Notes under the pieces: generated by a model
The model's input: the letters and a program-made list of their open reading frames with translations, nothing else
Told to the model about the DNA's origin: nothing
Databases searched by the model: none
Part shown: positions 54,079-63,915 of the stretch, in pieces
How the letters are laid out: each line of letters starts with the position of its first letter
Numbering within the stretch: the first letter of the stretch is position 1
From: JAJDFU01 sp964641965
GTDB taxonomy: Bacteria > Bacteroidota > Bacteroidia > Chitinophagales > Saprospiraceae
Reading direction: 5' to 3'
DNA: 64,000 nt
Assembly: GCA_964641965.1 (NCBI GenBank)
Contig: CAZXLD010000002.1
Location: forward strand, 124,001-188,000
Translations under genes and position numbers: made by a program

Positions 54079-55599
54079 ATGCCAAAGCTATTTACTGTAG
54101 TCTTCGCCTGCTTCCTGGTGGGCCTAAACTTGTTGGGTCAAGAATCAAATCAACCAAACTCCAAAGCACCCGACCCGGAAGCCAAAGAATTTAATTCTAC
54201 CCAACAAGTTACTATTAATGGCGAAACGCTGGAATTGGATACTCGGGTAGGAACATTTGAGGTCCGTGATAATCTGGATAAGCCCATGGCTTTATTTGGG
54301 TTTACCAGCTATGAAAAGAAAGGACCAGCAGATAATACTAGGCCCATCGTTTTTGCTTTTAATGGAGGGCCTGGTTCATCCTCTTTTTGGCTCCACATGG
54401 GGATTTTAGGCCCTAAACGAATTGCCATTAATGATCCGGGTTTTACGGCCCCGGCACCGTATGCGGTAGTGAATAATGATTATTCTATTCTGGATGTAGC
54501 TGACCTGGTCATGATTGACCCAGTTGGTACGGGTTTGAGCCGGCCGTTAGGGGATAAAAAGTTTAAGGATTTTTGGGGAGTTGATCCGGATATTGAAAGT
54601 ATTAGTGCATTTATTCGACAGTTTCTGATTCATTCCGGCCGAATGAATGCTCCCAAATACCTTTTGGGCGAAAGCTATGGTACTTTCCGGAATGCTGGGA
54701 TTATGGCACATCTCCAAGACCAGGGAATTGCTATGAATGGGGTCATCATGGTATCCGCTGTATTTGATCTCAGGCAACTTATGTTTCCCCCACACGAAGA
54801 ATTATCGTATATCGTTCATTTTCCCACCTATGCAGCAACAGCCTGGTACCATGGCAAAGTGGAAAACAAACCCGCTGAACTGGAAGATTTTCTGGAAGAC
54901 GTCCGATCCTTTACCGCGAATGAGTATGCTCAGGCGCTGTTTAAGGGCGATCAGCTAACAACAGCAGATAAAGAGAAATTGGCAGTCCGACTGAGTCATT
55001 TTTCAGGCCTTAGCCCGGATTATTGGTTAAAAGCAGATCTGCGGGTAAGGAATGGAGAATATTTCGCAGAATTAATGCGGGAAGAGGGGAAAACGGTCGG
55101 TCGGCTCGATTCCCGCTTCACTGGGATCAACCCGGATGGGATAAGCCAATTTGCTGACCACGATCCCCAAAGCGCAGCTATCTCAGCTCCATACATAACG
55201 GCATTCTTAGACTATTTGTACAACGACCTGGGGTTGGACAAGGGGATGCACTATCAAACAAGCGCCGGATCCAGGGCAGGATTCTCTTGGGATTGGAGTC
55301 ATCAGGGCAATACCTCCTGGGGAGCCCAAACTGCTGTAAATACTGGTATTGATATGGCTCGTGCCATGAATCAGAATCCAAATATGAAAGTCTTGATCCT
55401 GAATGGTTATTACGATTTAGCTACGGTTTTTTATGGTGTTGAATATACCGTTGATCACCTGGGACTGACACCGGAGATCAAGGATAACATCATCATGAAA
55501 TATTACGAGGCTGGTCACATGATGTATACTCATGAACCCAGTATGGTCAAGTTTAAGGCTGATGTGGCGGAATTCATCCGGGAGACTTGTAATCAATAA
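54079..55599 (+). CDS. Secreted serine carboxypeptidase (S10)
   Basis: A 506-residue S10 peptidase with an N-terminal signal peptide ending near LLGQ. Oxyanion segment NGGPGSSS lies at residues 95-102, and the nucleophile is Ser199 in GESYGTFR. The catalytic Asp and His fall in the C-terminal third, in GYYDLATVF and EAGHMMYTHEP. It trims residues from peptide C-termini, probably in the periplasm since no sorting domain is present. It follows the subtilase by 69 bases, suggesting joint use of extracellular protein. Confidence 0.9.
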   Translation: MPKLFTVVFACFLVGLNLLGQESNQPNSKAPDPEAKEFNSTQQVTINGETLELDTRVGTFEVRDNLDKPMALFGFTSYEKKGPADNTRPIVFAFNGGPGSSSFWLHMGILGPKRIAINDPGFTAPAPYAVVNNDYSILDVADLVMIDPVGTGLSRPLGDKKFKDFWGVDPDIESISAFIRQFLIHSGRMNAPKYLLGESYGTFRNAGIMAHLQDQGIAMNGVIMVSAVFDLRQLMFPPHEELSYIVHFPTYAATAWYHGKVENKPAELEDFLEDVRSFTANEYAQALFKGDQLTTADKEKLAVRLSHFSGLSPDYWLKADLRVRNGEYFAELMREEGKTVGRLDSRFTGINPDGISQFADHDPQSAAISAPYITAFLDYLYNDLGLDKGMHYQTSAGSRAGFSWDWSHQGNTSWGAQTAVNTGIDMARAMNQNPNMKVLILNGYYDLATVFYGVEYTVDHLGLTPEIKDNIIMKYYEAGHMMYTHEPSMVKFKADVAEFIRETCNQ

Positions 55600-55616
55600 A
55601 CGTTCACGCGCCGCGT

Positions 55617-56873
55617 ATGACTCATTCAGACCGAAACTATGACCTTGTTTTGTTTGGTGCTTCTGGATTTACCGGGAGATTGGTAGCAACTTATTTGCTG
55701 AAGACCTACGGTATTGATAAATCCTTGAAATGGGCGATGGCAGGCCGAAATCTGGAAAAATTAAATCGAGTTCGCGCTCAGCTAGGCGATACCTCTATTC
55801 CGGTCTTGCAAGCGGATAGCCTGGATAGTGCATCCTTGGATGCGCTGACCCGACAAACCAAGGTACTTTGTACTACAGTTGGGCCTTATGCTCAATATGG
55901 GGACGAAGTGATTGCCTCCTGTGTCCGGGAAGGAGCACACTATTGTGATCTCACAGGTGAGGTTCAATGGATGAGGCGAATGATCGACGCCCACCATGAT
56001 CAGGCGAGACAAAAGCAAGTAAAGATTGTGCATTGTTGTGGCTTCGATTCTATTCCCTCCGATATGGGAGTATACTTTTTGCAAGGGTATGCTAAAGAAA
56101 CTACCGGAGTCTATTGCAATAGGATCAAAACCGGTCTCAAGGCGGCCAAAGGCGGGTTTAGCGGCGGAACAATTGCCAGTTTGATTAATGTGCTGGCTGA
56201 GGCCGAGCAGGACAAACGCATTTACGGTCTATTGGGAGATCCTTACGGGTTGAACCCAGCTGATGGGATAAAAGGCCTGGATGAGCCCGATCTTCGTTCG
56301 GTCGAATTAGACCCTCATTTCCAAAGCTGGAAAAGCCCTTTTGTCATGGCTCCAATTAATACAAAGGTAGTCCGTAGGAGTCATGCGTTATTAGGGTGGC
56401 CATTTGGGCAAAATTTCAGGTATGAAGAATTTGTGTTGACTGGAAAAGGGTTGGGAGGAAAGCTGAAAGGGTATGCTGCCAGTTTACCGGTCGGGGTAAT
56501 GATGCAAGCAAAACCCGGTTCAGTGAGCAAGAAGATTTTAGACTGGATAACTCCTAAACCTGGAAAAGGGCCTTCCGAAAAAGTCCGCGAAAACGGGTTT
56601 TGGGTGTATGATCTAATTGGGATACTACCGAATGGAAACCTTATTAGGGCTCGGGTAAGTGGGGACCGGGACCCCGGCTATGGGTCAACTTCAAAGATGT
56701 TGGCTGAAGCAGCGGTATGTTTGGCCCAGGATCCCTTGCCTCCGGAGTGGGGGGTACTAACACCTGCAGTTGCTATGGGAGAAGTTTTGCTGAATCGATT
56801 GCGCGATCATGCAGGTCTCACCTTTAAAGTGAAGGATCAACCCAATGGTATCAGGAGCGATACGCTTGGTTAA
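55617..56873 (+). CDS. Saccharopine dehydrogenase-like oxidoreductase
   Basis: A 418-residue cytosolic protein with an N-terminal Rossmann fold (GASGFTGRLVATYL at about 14-27). The following region (TTVGPYAQYGDEVIASC, HYCDLTGEVQW, HCCGFDSIPSDMG) is typical of the SCCPDH/trans-acting enoyl reductase group rather than of true lysine-pathway saccharopine dehydrogenase. Substrate is unknown; a lipid-linked or polyketide reduction is possible. It starts 17 bases after the S10 peptidase stop, so the two are likely co-transcribed. Confidence 0.82.
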   Translation: MTHSDRNYDLVLFGASGFTGRLVATYLLKTYGIDKSLKWAMAGRNLEKLNRVRAQLGDTSIPVLQADSLDSASLDALTRQTKVLCTTVGPYAQYGDEVIASCVREGAHYCDLTGEVQWMRRMIDAHHDQARQKQVKIVHCCGFDSIPSDMGVYFLQGYAKETTGVYCNRIKTGLKAAKGGFSGGTIASLINVLAEAEQDKRIYGLLGDPYGLNPADGIKGLDEPDLRSVELDPHFQSWKSPFVMAPINTKVVRRSHALLGWPFGQNFRYEEFVLTGKGLGGKLKGYAASLPVGVMMQAKPGSVSKKILDWITPKPGKGPSEKVRENGFWVYDLIGILPNGNLIRARVSGDRDPGYGSTSKMLAEAAVCLAQDPLPPEWGVLTPAVAMGEVLLNRLRDHAGLTFKVKDQPNGIRSDTLG

Positions 56874-56967
56874 TTCTTCCATCAGCAACTTTAGTGGTTG
56901 GATCAGATAAGAGTACAAATTTCTAATTTGAAAATACTTTTTCCGTTAGGATTAAAATCATGTTCGT

Positions 56968-58404
56968 ATGAAGTCATTTTTTTCTTTAACCCTAATTGTT
57001 ACTCTCCTAATAGGGAGTCCGTTCGGATTGGTTGCTCAATCGGACAAAGAATCGGTAATAAAGGCCTTGGAAAGCGACTTTGATCGGTATCAGGCTATCG
57101 CTCACGAGATCTGGGAGAATCCGGAATTGGGTTATCTGGAAGAAAAGAGTGTACAGTTGCTTCAAAAGGAACTTGCTGGAGCAGGTTTTACGATTGAAAG
57201 TGGGGTTGCAAATATTCCTACGGCTTTTACGGCTACGTTCGGATCTGGGAAGCCAATTATCGGAATTCTAGGTGAATACGATGCTTTGCCTGGTATGTCG
57301 CAAGCGGCAGTACCGGAAAAAAAATCTGCCACCGAGGGTGCACCCGGACATGCTTGTGGCCATCACCTGTTTGGAACAGGTTCGGTTGCTGCAGCTATTG
57401 CTGTTAAAGATTGGATGGAGGCTAGCGGGCAAAAGGGTACAATACGGTTTTATGGTACGCCGGCCGAGGAAGGCGGTTCTGGAAAGGTATATATGGTCCG
57501 TGCTGGACTGTTTAATGACGTAGATGCAGTAATTAGTTGGCATTCTGCAGATCGAAATACTGCTAATCCGAGTACGAACCTGGCTACTATTTCCGGAAAG
57601 TTTCGCTTTTACGGAGTATCGTCCCATGCAGCTATGGCGCCTGAGCGGGGCCGCTCAGCTCTGGATGGCGTAGAGGCTATGAACTTCATGGTCAATATGC
57701 TGCGAGAGCACACTACTGAACCTACCCGAATTCACTACATGATTACGAAAGGTGGTGATGCGCCTAACATCGTACCCAAATTTGCAGAAGTATATTATGT
57801 GGTTCGGCATGAAAAGTATGGTGAGGTCAAATCCGTATGGGAACGAGTGGTAAAAGCGGCAGAAGCGGCTGCCATGGGAACGGAGACCGAGCTGGATTAT
57901 GAGATTATTGGGGGCACCTATCCGAGATTACCGAACGAGACTTTAGCCCAGGTGCTGCATAAAAATCTTGGTTTGGTAGGTGGGGTCGAATACACCCCCG
58001 AGGAATTGGAGTTTGGAAAAGCCATTCAGGAAACCCTTCCTGGTAAGATAATACCTTTAGAAAGCGCGGCTGAAATTCAACCCTTTACGTTTTACAAAGG
58101 GAAAGCATCTGCAGATACTGGAGATGTAAGTTGGACTGTCCCCCTGGCAGCCTTGACAACAGCCACCTGGGTACCCGGCACACCGCCCCATTCCTGGCAA
58201 GCGGTAGCAGCCGGAGGCACCAGTATTGGGTATAAGGGCATGATGGTTGCAGCTAAAAGTATGGCGCTTTCCATCATGGACCTCTATCAAGATCCGGAAT
58301 TATTGGAGGAAGCAAAAAAAGAATTTGAAAAATTACGGGGCCCCGATTTTGAATATGAAGCCTTACTGGGCAATCGTGAACCTGCTTTAGATTATCGTAA
58401 ATAA
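56968..58404 (+). CDS. Secreted M20 amidohydrolase (AbgB-like)
   Basis: A 478-residue exported amidohydrolase of the M20D type. The signal peptide ends around LVAQ. Metal ligands are visible in GHACGHHLFGTG (His128, Cys130, His132) and in PAEEGGSGK (Glu167, Glu168), and the C-terminal His in GTPPHSWQAVAAG. A dimerisation domain lies in between. The nearest named relatives are AbgB-type aminobenzoyl-glutamate hydrolases, but the substrate here is unknown. Part of a run of hydrolytic genes on the plus strand, 94 bases after the saccharopine-like gene. Confidence 0.88.
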   Translation: MKSFFSLTLIVTLLIGSPFGLVAQSDKESVIKALESDFDRYQAIAHEIWENPELGYLEEKSVQLLQKELAGAGFTIESGVANIPTAFTATFGSGKPIIGILGEYDALPGMSQAAVPEKKSATEGAPGHACGHHLFGTGSVAAAIAVKDWMEASGQKGTIRFYGTPAEEGGSGKVYMVRAGLFNDVDAVISWHSADRNTANPSTNLATISGKFRFYGVSSHAAMAPERGRSALDGVEAMNFMVNMLREHTTEPTRIHYMITKGGDAPNIVPKFAEVYYVVRHEKYGEVKSVWERVVKAAEAAAMGTETELDYEIIGGTYPRLPNETLAQVLHKNLGLVGGVEYTPEELEFGKAIQETLPGKIIPLESAAEIQPFTFYKGKASADTGDVSWTVPLAALTTATWVPGTPPHSWQAVAAGGTSIGYKGMMVAAKSMALSIMDLYQDPELLEEAKKEFEKLRGPDFEYEALLGNREPALDYRK

Positions 58405-58426
58405 GGCTTTAAAAACTTCCAAAGTC

Positions 58427-59140
58427 ATGAAAGAAATAGTCCTGATTTCCGGGGTAAGTCGGGAAATGGGCCTTGGTTTTGAGATAGGTAAGCAGTTAGT
58501 TGAAAAAGGCTATCATGTGATTATTACAGCCAGAAAAGGAGAGCAAGCAGCGATACTAGCAGAAAGGATTGGAGCTGAATTTGATGTCCTGGATGTTACC
58601 AAGGAAGAGTCGATCCATCAAGTCCGAAAGTCCATTGAGGATAAGCATGGCCATCTGGATGTGCTGATCAATAATGCAGGCGCTTTTTTTGATATGGGAG
58701 CTCAACCACTGGATGCGGATATGGATTTTGTTCTTCAAGCTTTGGACTTAAACCTGCTTGGGGCCTGGCGAATGGTAAAAGCATTTGTTCCATTACTCAA
58801 AAAGAGCAAGAGCGGGAGGATTGTCAATGTGTCCAGTGGGGCCGGATCGTTCCGGGATCCTGCTTTTGGACTCAGCAAACACCAGGCAATTGTTCCTGTA
58901 TATGGAATTACGAAGCTGGCTTTAAATGGCCTTACCGTGAAGTTGGCAAAACAGTTAGCTGGTACTTCAATAAAGGTGAACTCCGTTTGTCCGGGTTTTG
59001 TGGCCACTTATCCCGGAGTAGAACAATGGGGGGCAAGACCGGTAAGCGAAGGTGCCAAAGGCATTGTTTGGGCTGCTTCTTTAGATCAGGATGGACCCAG
59101 TGGTGGTTTCTTCCGAGATGGGGAGCCTATTGAGTGGTAA
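58427..59140 (+). CDS. Short-chain dehydrogenase/reductase
   Basis: A 237-residue classical SDR. The cofactor loop is GVSREMGLGFEIG at about 9-21, NNAG follows at about 82-85, the catalytic Ser is in NVSSGAGSF, and Tyr/Lys are in VYGITKLALNGL. The C-terminal motif VCPGFVATYPGVEQW matches plant-like carbonyl reductase members. Likely NADP-dependent reduction of a carbonyl; the substrate is unknown. It starts 22 bases after the M20 gene. Confidence 0.92.
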   Translation: MKEIVLISGVSREMGLGFEIGKQLVEKGYHVIITARKGEQAAILAERIGAEFDVLDVTKEESIHQVRKSIEDKHGHLDVLINNAGAFFDMGAQPLDADMDFVLQALDLNLLGAWRMVKAFVPLLKKSKSGRIVNVSSGAGSFRDPAFGLSKHQAIVPVYGITKLALNGLTVKLAKQLAGTSIKVNSVCPGFVATYPGVEQWGARPVSEGAKGIVWAASLDQDGPSGGFFRDGEPIEW

Positions 59141-59338
59141 TTTTTTTGGGTAACTGTAGGTCTTAACCATGGCGTTATTGTTGGGGCTATAGGGTTGTTT
59201 TCCATTAAGTGAACTTTCTCATGGTATTCGTCCATTTTCCACTCCAAGATAGGATGGGCCTGGATTTGTATGGTGAAATTCAATAGCTTACGACCTACAG
59301 GTCACCGAATTAGCATTTTGAATTTAAAACCATTTGCC

Positions 59339-61069
59339 ATGAAAAGCTTTCTTGCGGCCCTTGGGGTTGCTCTTGGAAGTACAATTATTTTATCGTTTTC
59401 CTTGCTTCCGGAGGCTCCGACTCGGGCCAATTTGAATCCGTATCAAGGGATTCAGCTCTGTTTCGGAGGGGCCAATTTTCAATTCATTGCACCCAGGGAT
59501 AGTTCCAGTCCATTGGCTCCCCGATTGGATGGGTTAGGGAATTGGCAATTTGAGGTATCCACCAAATCGGAGGATGCTCAATATTTTATGGATCAAGGCC
59601 TTCGTTTGATCTATGCTTTTAACCATGCCGAAGCCCACCGATCTTTCCAGGAGGCGGCAAGGCTGGATCCAACACTGGCTATGGCCTATTGGGGGCAGGC
59701 ACTTGCACTAGGGCCAAATATCAACGACCCTTTTCCCGATGACAATCGCCAGGAAACGGCTTTTGAAGCCATCGAAAAGGCCAGCGATCTGATGCAAGGT
59801 GCTACCACCATGGAAAAAGAACTGATTGTAGCTCTATCCAAGCGTTGTACAGATCAGGAAGGTGCCGAACAACAGCCTTTGAACGTAGCTTATCTAGAGG
59901 CGATGGAAAAAGTGTATGCCAACCATAGCGACCATCCGGATATCGGAACCCTCTATGCAGCTGCCATTATGAATACCATGCCCTGGAACTATTATGATGA
60001 AAACTGGGACCCTAAGCCCAACACCGATCAATGTGTAGCAGCCCTGGAAAAAGTTAGTGCCGATTACCCGGAGCATCCTGGGGCGCATCACTACTACATA
60101 CACATAATTGAAGCAAAAGCACCTACAAAAGCTATTTCGAATGCGGACGCACTTGCCGAAATGATGCCCGCTGCTGGTCATATGGTGCATATGCCTTCCC
60201 ATATCTATTTGGCTGTTGGGTATTACGAAAAAGCGGCAGAGCAAAACAGAAAAGCGATTGAAGTTGACCAGGACTATATCGCCCAATGCCAGGCGCAGGG
60301 GGTATATCCATTGGCTTACTATCCACATAATATTCACTTTTTGTGGGCTGCCGCCTCTATGATGGGGGCCAGTCGGGAAGCTATTGATGCCGCAGAGAAA
60401 GTGGCTATGAAAGTTCCGAATTACCTGGGTACAGAGATCCCATTCATCCAGGATTTCATGGCAGTTCCTTTCCAGGCTTTTACTCGATTTGGCCAGTGGA
60501 ATGAAATCCTTACTACTCCAGAACCCCCCAATCAGTTGCTGCATACCCGCATGATATGGCACTACGCGCGTGGAATGGCTTTTACAAGGAGGGGAGAGTT
60601 GGAAAAAGCCAAGATCGAGCTGGAGGCCACCCGTAAGCTCGGCGCTATGGAGGAAGTGATCGGATTAAATGCTGCTTATAACAATCCTACCTCCGAAGTA
60701 GCCAAAGTGGCCGTTGCGTCTCTGGAAGGTGAGATCGAAGCTGCTCAAGGCAACTGGGAGCAGGCGATCCAAATATTAACTGACGCGGTGAAGTTTGAGG
60801 AAGCTTTGATCTACCAGGAACCGGAAGCCTGGCATGCTCCTACCAGGCATTACCTGGGAGCTGTATTGCTCGATGCAGGGAAACCGGAGGAAGCAGAGGC
60901 AGTGTATTTGGCAGACCTGCAGAAACACCCCAATAACGGTTGGGCTTTATTTGGTCTTCAACAAGCCTTGGCCGCACAAGGAAAGGCAAAGGAAGCTCAA
61001 CAGGTAAAGATGGAATTTGAAAAAGCCTGGGTCAACGCAGACATTGAACTCACGGCTTCTCGGTTTTAA
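59339..61069 (+). CDS. Secreted TPR protein with conserved His motifs
   Basis: The ATG at 59339 starts a signal-like helix (MKSFLAALGVALGSTIILS), giving 576 residues; an upstream frame start at 59270 only adds 23. The body is built of helical TPR-type repeats, with AQYFMDQGLRLIYAFNHAEA near the start and repeats up to the end. Two histidine-rich segments, HHYYIH (about 250-255) and HMVHMPSHIY (about 281-290), sit in one helical pair and look like a metal or cofactor site. I know this sequence type as an uncharacterised TPR family; no activity has been shown. A strong terminator follows. Confidence 0.75.
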   Translation: MKSFLAALGVALGSTIILSFSLLPEAPTRANLNPYQGIQLCFGGANFQFIAPRDSSSPLAPRLDGLGNWQFEVSTKSEDAQYFMDQGLRLIYAFNHAEAHRSFQEAARLDPTLAMAYWGQALALGPNINDPFPDDNRQETAFEAIEKASDLMQGATTMEKELIVALSKRCTDQEGAEQQPLNVAYLEAMEKVYANHSDHPDIGTLYAAAIMNTMPWNYYDENWDPKPNTDQCVAALEKVSADYPEHPGAHHYYIHIIEAKAPTKAISNADALAEMMPAAGHMVHMPSHIYLAVGYYEKAAEQNRKAIEVDQDYIAQCQAQGVYPLAYYPHNIHFLWAAASMMGASREAIDAAEKVAMKVPNYLGTEIPFIQDFMAVPFQAFTRFGQWNEILTTPEPPNQLLHTRMIWHYARGMAFTRRGELEKAKIELEATRKLGAMEEVIGLNAAYNNPTSEVAKVAVASLEGEIEAAQGNWEQAIQILTDAVKFEEALIYQEPEAWHAPTRHYLGAVLLDAGKPEEAEAVYLADLQKHPNNGWALFGLQQALAAQGKAKEAQQVKMEFEKAWVNADIELTASRF

Positions 61070-61091
61070 ACACGTCTAAACTTTAGGAGAA

Positions 61092-61127
61092 AACAAAAGC
61101 CCGCTATACAACAAGCGGGCTTTTGTT
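61092..61127 (+). terminator. Strong terminator after the TPR gene
   Basis: Fourteen-base perfect stem AACAAAAGCCCGCT/AGCGGGCTTTTGTT (61092-61105 and 61114-61127) with an eight-base loop and A-rich and T-rich flanks. It can work on both strands. Confidence 0.85.
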
Positions 61128-61200
61128 ATGGGGATAGGAAAGCTAAAATGTGATAATCTTCCAGCCTTTTTCTACATTCCAGTTTGTTAAAGACACAAGC

Positions 61201-61644
61201 ATGGAGATTATTCAAGCCCAACTCAAACATTTAGAACTTCTAGCTCCCCTATTCGATGCTTACCGGATTTTCTACAAACAACCTTCGGATTTGTTGGGGG
61301 CCACCGCTTTTTTGAAATCCCGGTTTGAGCTGAATGATTCAATTCTGTTCCTAGCCTTTGAAGGCGACGATGGGATAGGGTTTACGCAGCTATATCCCAC
61401 CTATTCCTCTGTAACGATGGAGCCGTTCTATATTTTGAATGATTTGTACGTAAAACCAGAAGCCCGCAGAATAGGGATTGGTAGTCAATTGCTGCTCGCT
61501 GCTCAGCAGTTTGCTTTGGAAACCAATCAAAAAGGGCTGGAATTGGCAACAGCAAAAGATAATCCCGCTCAGCGCCTGTATGAAAAATTGGGCTGGACTA
61601 AGGACGAAGAATTTTTCAGGTATTTCTGGAGAGTGGGGAGTTGA
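61201..61644 (+). CDS. GNAT-family N-acetyltransferase
   Basis: A 147-residue acetyltransferase from the ATG at 61201; an in-frame ATG at 61150 would add 17 residues. The acetyl-CoA loop is VKPEARRIGIGSQLL, fitting the R-x-x-G-x-G/A motif A, and the end strand is RLYEKLGWTKDE. Substrate cannot be predicted. It ends 12 bases from the convergent DUF427 gene. Confidence 0.88.
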   Translation: MEIIQAQLKHLELLAPLFDAYRIFYKQPSDLLGATAFLKSRFELNDSILFLAFEGDDGIGFTQLYPTYSSVTMEPFYILNDLYVKPEARRIGIGSQLLLAAQQFALETNQKGLELATAKDNPAQRLYEKLGWTKDEEFFRYFWRVGS

Positions 61645-61656
61645 GGATTAACTCTT

Positions 61657-62151
61657 TTACCAACCCCAGGTTCCTGAGCCGCCTTTAAAAGGACCCACGA
61701 TATCAGACGTAATCCAGCCTCCATAGAAATCACCTTCCTGGGCTTGAACCAATTCATTATCTACATAGCAGGTATCCATCTTGCTGGGGTAAAAAGCCAG
61801 GTAATTTTGCAAGCGAGCAAATTGATCGGTTGGGGACGGGTAACTCCATGCGGCTTCAGGAATGAGGAGATCTCCTACGATTAGATTCCAATAATCGGCT
61901 CTGCCTTTCCATTCACAGAAACTATGCTTTCCAGGTTGGCCAACGAGCAATTGCATTTTTATGTCATCTTGGGGGATGTAGTATACCGGGGGGTGACTGG
62001 TTTCCAAAACTCGAAAGGATCGGTTGGATTGAGCGATTACTTCCCCTCCCACTTCAATGCGGACGGTCTTGCTACTGGGTTCCAACTTCGGAGGGCGAGG
62101 GTAATCCCAAACACTTTCTTGACCGAGTTTAGGCCGAATTCGATTTCTCAT
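61657..62151 (-). CDS. DUF427 domain protein
   Basis: A 164-residue cytosolic protein with the compact DUF427 fold. Its conserved Trp/Tyr/Pro blocks are visible in VWDYPRPPKLEP, TSHPPVYYIPQDDIKM, HSFCEWKGRADYWNL and AFYPSKMDTCYVDN. The domain is widespread but of unknown function; a nucleotide-binding role has been suggested only by family name. Single gene, upstream of the symporter gene on the same strand with 144 bases between. Confidence 0.88.
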   Translation of the reverse strand: MRNRIRPKLGQESVWDYPRPPKLEPSSKTVRIEVGGEVIAQSNRSFRVLETSHPPVYYIPQDDIKMQLLVGQPGKHSFCEWKGRADYWNLIVGDLLIPEAAWSYPSPTDQFARLQNYLAFYPSKMDTCYVDNELVQAQEGDFYGGWITSDIVGPFKGGSGTWGW

Positions 62152-62295
62152 GTATCCGTAACATTAAGAAAGGCAGAGGGTTTAGAAAAAAATTGCAGGG
62201 CGCAATTATCAAAGCTAACCATAGTTGTTTTTCCGAAGCGAAAGGAAGGCAAATAGTTCTATAGTATCTGAACCAATGCGTCATAACTCAATGCC

Positions 62296-63915
62296 TTACC
62301 CTCTGAAATAAAGCAGAATTCCAATAATCATGAGGATGATTAAGCCCGAGGCCACAATATCCACCCATCCATAGCTAGCCCTGCTTTCTTCTTTTTGGGC
62401 CTGGCTTAAAGTGCCGAAAGTAAGTCCTGCAAGTTGGGTTTCCGACGGGCGTTCTGTTGCCAGGCTAACCCCAACCAGTACAAATACGCAAATAAAGAAG
62501 ATGAGAATACAGAAATGGGAAAAAGGTATGGCGGCAATTTGCCCCAGAAGTCCGGTAAATTCAGTGCCTTGGAAGGTGGTGACCGTATCTAGGGTCAATC
62601 GGAAAAGGCCAATGGCAAACCCTAGGTATAGCGTCCATAGGGCTCCTTTCGCATTCATCCGCTTGTAAAATATGCCTAGCAGGAAGATTACCGTGATGGG
62701 GGGAGAAATATAGGATTGTACAGATTGCAGATAATCATACAAGGTGCCCGGAGCGTTTTTCATCACTGGAATCCAGGCAAACCCCAGTACTACAATTACC
62801 GCAGTGGCGATCCTCCCCACATTGAGTAGCTGACTTTCAGGAGTGTCTGGGCGCCGTTTTTTGTAAATATCAATCGTAAAGAGGGTTGAACAGGAGTTGA
62901 ACACAGAGGCTAGGGAACTCATGAGCGCTGCCAGTAAACCCGCAGCTACCAAGCCCCGAAATCCAGCGGGTAAGAGGGTTTTGACCATGACCGGAAGAAC
63001 TTCGTTAGGGCTGTCGTATTGTAAAACTCCCTGCTTACTCAACGCAAAAGCTATCATCCCGGGTACCAAGAATAAAAATACAGGCAGGATCTTCAAAAAA
63101 CCGCCCCATATGGCTCCCCGTCGGCCTTCGGTTAGGTTTTTGGCGGTTAAAACGCGTTGGACAATGTATTGATCGGTACACCAATACCAGATACCAACAA
63201 TAGCTCCACCAAACACCATTCCAGTCCACGGATATTGGGGATGGTCAATTGGTTTCCACATGTTCAAATGCTCGCTGCCTACAATTTCCCTCAGCCCGGC
63301 CCAGCCTCCGATGGCTTCCTGGTTTAATCCGATCCAGGTAACAGAAAAGGCCCCGGCTATCAGAATGATCGTTTGCAAAGTTTCCGTATAGACTACGGCC
63401 CGCATACCCCCGGCAACGGTGTAGACCCCGGTGATAAGGAGCGTAAGAACAGCCCCTGTCCAGAAGTCTACATCCAATAAGGCTTGAAATACGATACCGC
63501 CTGCATAAATAGATACGGAGACCTTGGTCAAGATGTAACCGACCAAAGAAACGATTGATAATACCCACCTGGCTTTTTCGTCATACCGTTTTTCCAGAAA
63601 TTCAGGCATGGTAAAAACGCCGCTCCTGGCATAAAAGGGAAGGAAAACCCAACCGAGCAGCAATACGATCCACGCATGAAGCTCATAATGGGCAAGCGGC
63701 ATTCCACTTTCGGCACCGGCACCCGCAAGACCAACCAGGTGTTCTGAACCAATATTACTTGCGAAAATCGAGGCTCCAATAATGAACCAACCTACATTCC
63801 GGCCTGCCAGGAAGTAATCTTCCGTATCCTTTTGTCTTTTGGAAATAACCCAAACAACGATAAGGGCTAAAACAAAGAAATAGCCTCCAATGACGATCCA
63901 ATCTAATCCTTCCAA
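62296..63915 (-). CDS. Sodium/solute symporter (SSS, SGLT-type)
   Basis: A 539-residue transporter with about 14 hydrophobic helices and the LeuT-type inverted repeat expected for the SSS family. Near the N-terminus it has DYFLAGRNVGWFIIGASIFASNIGSEHLVGLAGAGAESGM, whose AS-FASN-G-EH pattern is typical of SGLT-type sugar symporters, and further in GGMRAVVYTETLQTIILIAGA and the WYWCTDQYIVQRVL segment. It should carry a sugar or similar solute with sodium. The substrate is unknown, and the gene stands alone. Confidence 0.92.
   Translation of the reverse strand: MEGLDWIVIGGYFFVLALIVVWVISKRQKDTEDYFLAGRNVGWFIIGASIFASNIGSEHLVGLAGAGAESGMPLAHYELHAWIVLLLGWVFLPFYARSGVFTMPEFLEKRYDEKARWVLSIVSLVGYILTKVSVSIYAGGIVFQALLDVDFWTGAVLTLLITGVYTVAGGMRAVVYTETLQTIILIAGAFSVTWIGLNQEAIGGWAGLREIVGSEHLNMWKPIDHPQYPWTGMVFGGAIVGIWYWCTDQYIVQRVLTAKNLTEGRRGAIWGGFLKILPVFLFLVPGMIAFALSKQGVLQYDSPNEVLPVMVKTLLPAGFRGLVAAGLLAALMSSLASVFNSCSTLFTIDIYKKRRPDTPESQLLNVGRIATAVIVVLGFAWIPVMKNAPGTLYDYLQSVQSYISPPITVIFLLGIFYKRMNAKGALWTLYLGFAIGLFRLTLDTVTTFQGTEFTGLLGQIAAIPFSHFCILIFFICVFVLVGVSLATERPSETQLAGLTFGTLSQAQKEESRASYGWVDIVASGLIILMIIGILLYFRG

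Noticed and set aside
59894..60562. 222-codon frame antisense to the TPR gene
   Set aside because: Complement of a well-supported helical repeat protein; composition (His, Met and Cys rich) is what antisense reading of that gene gives.
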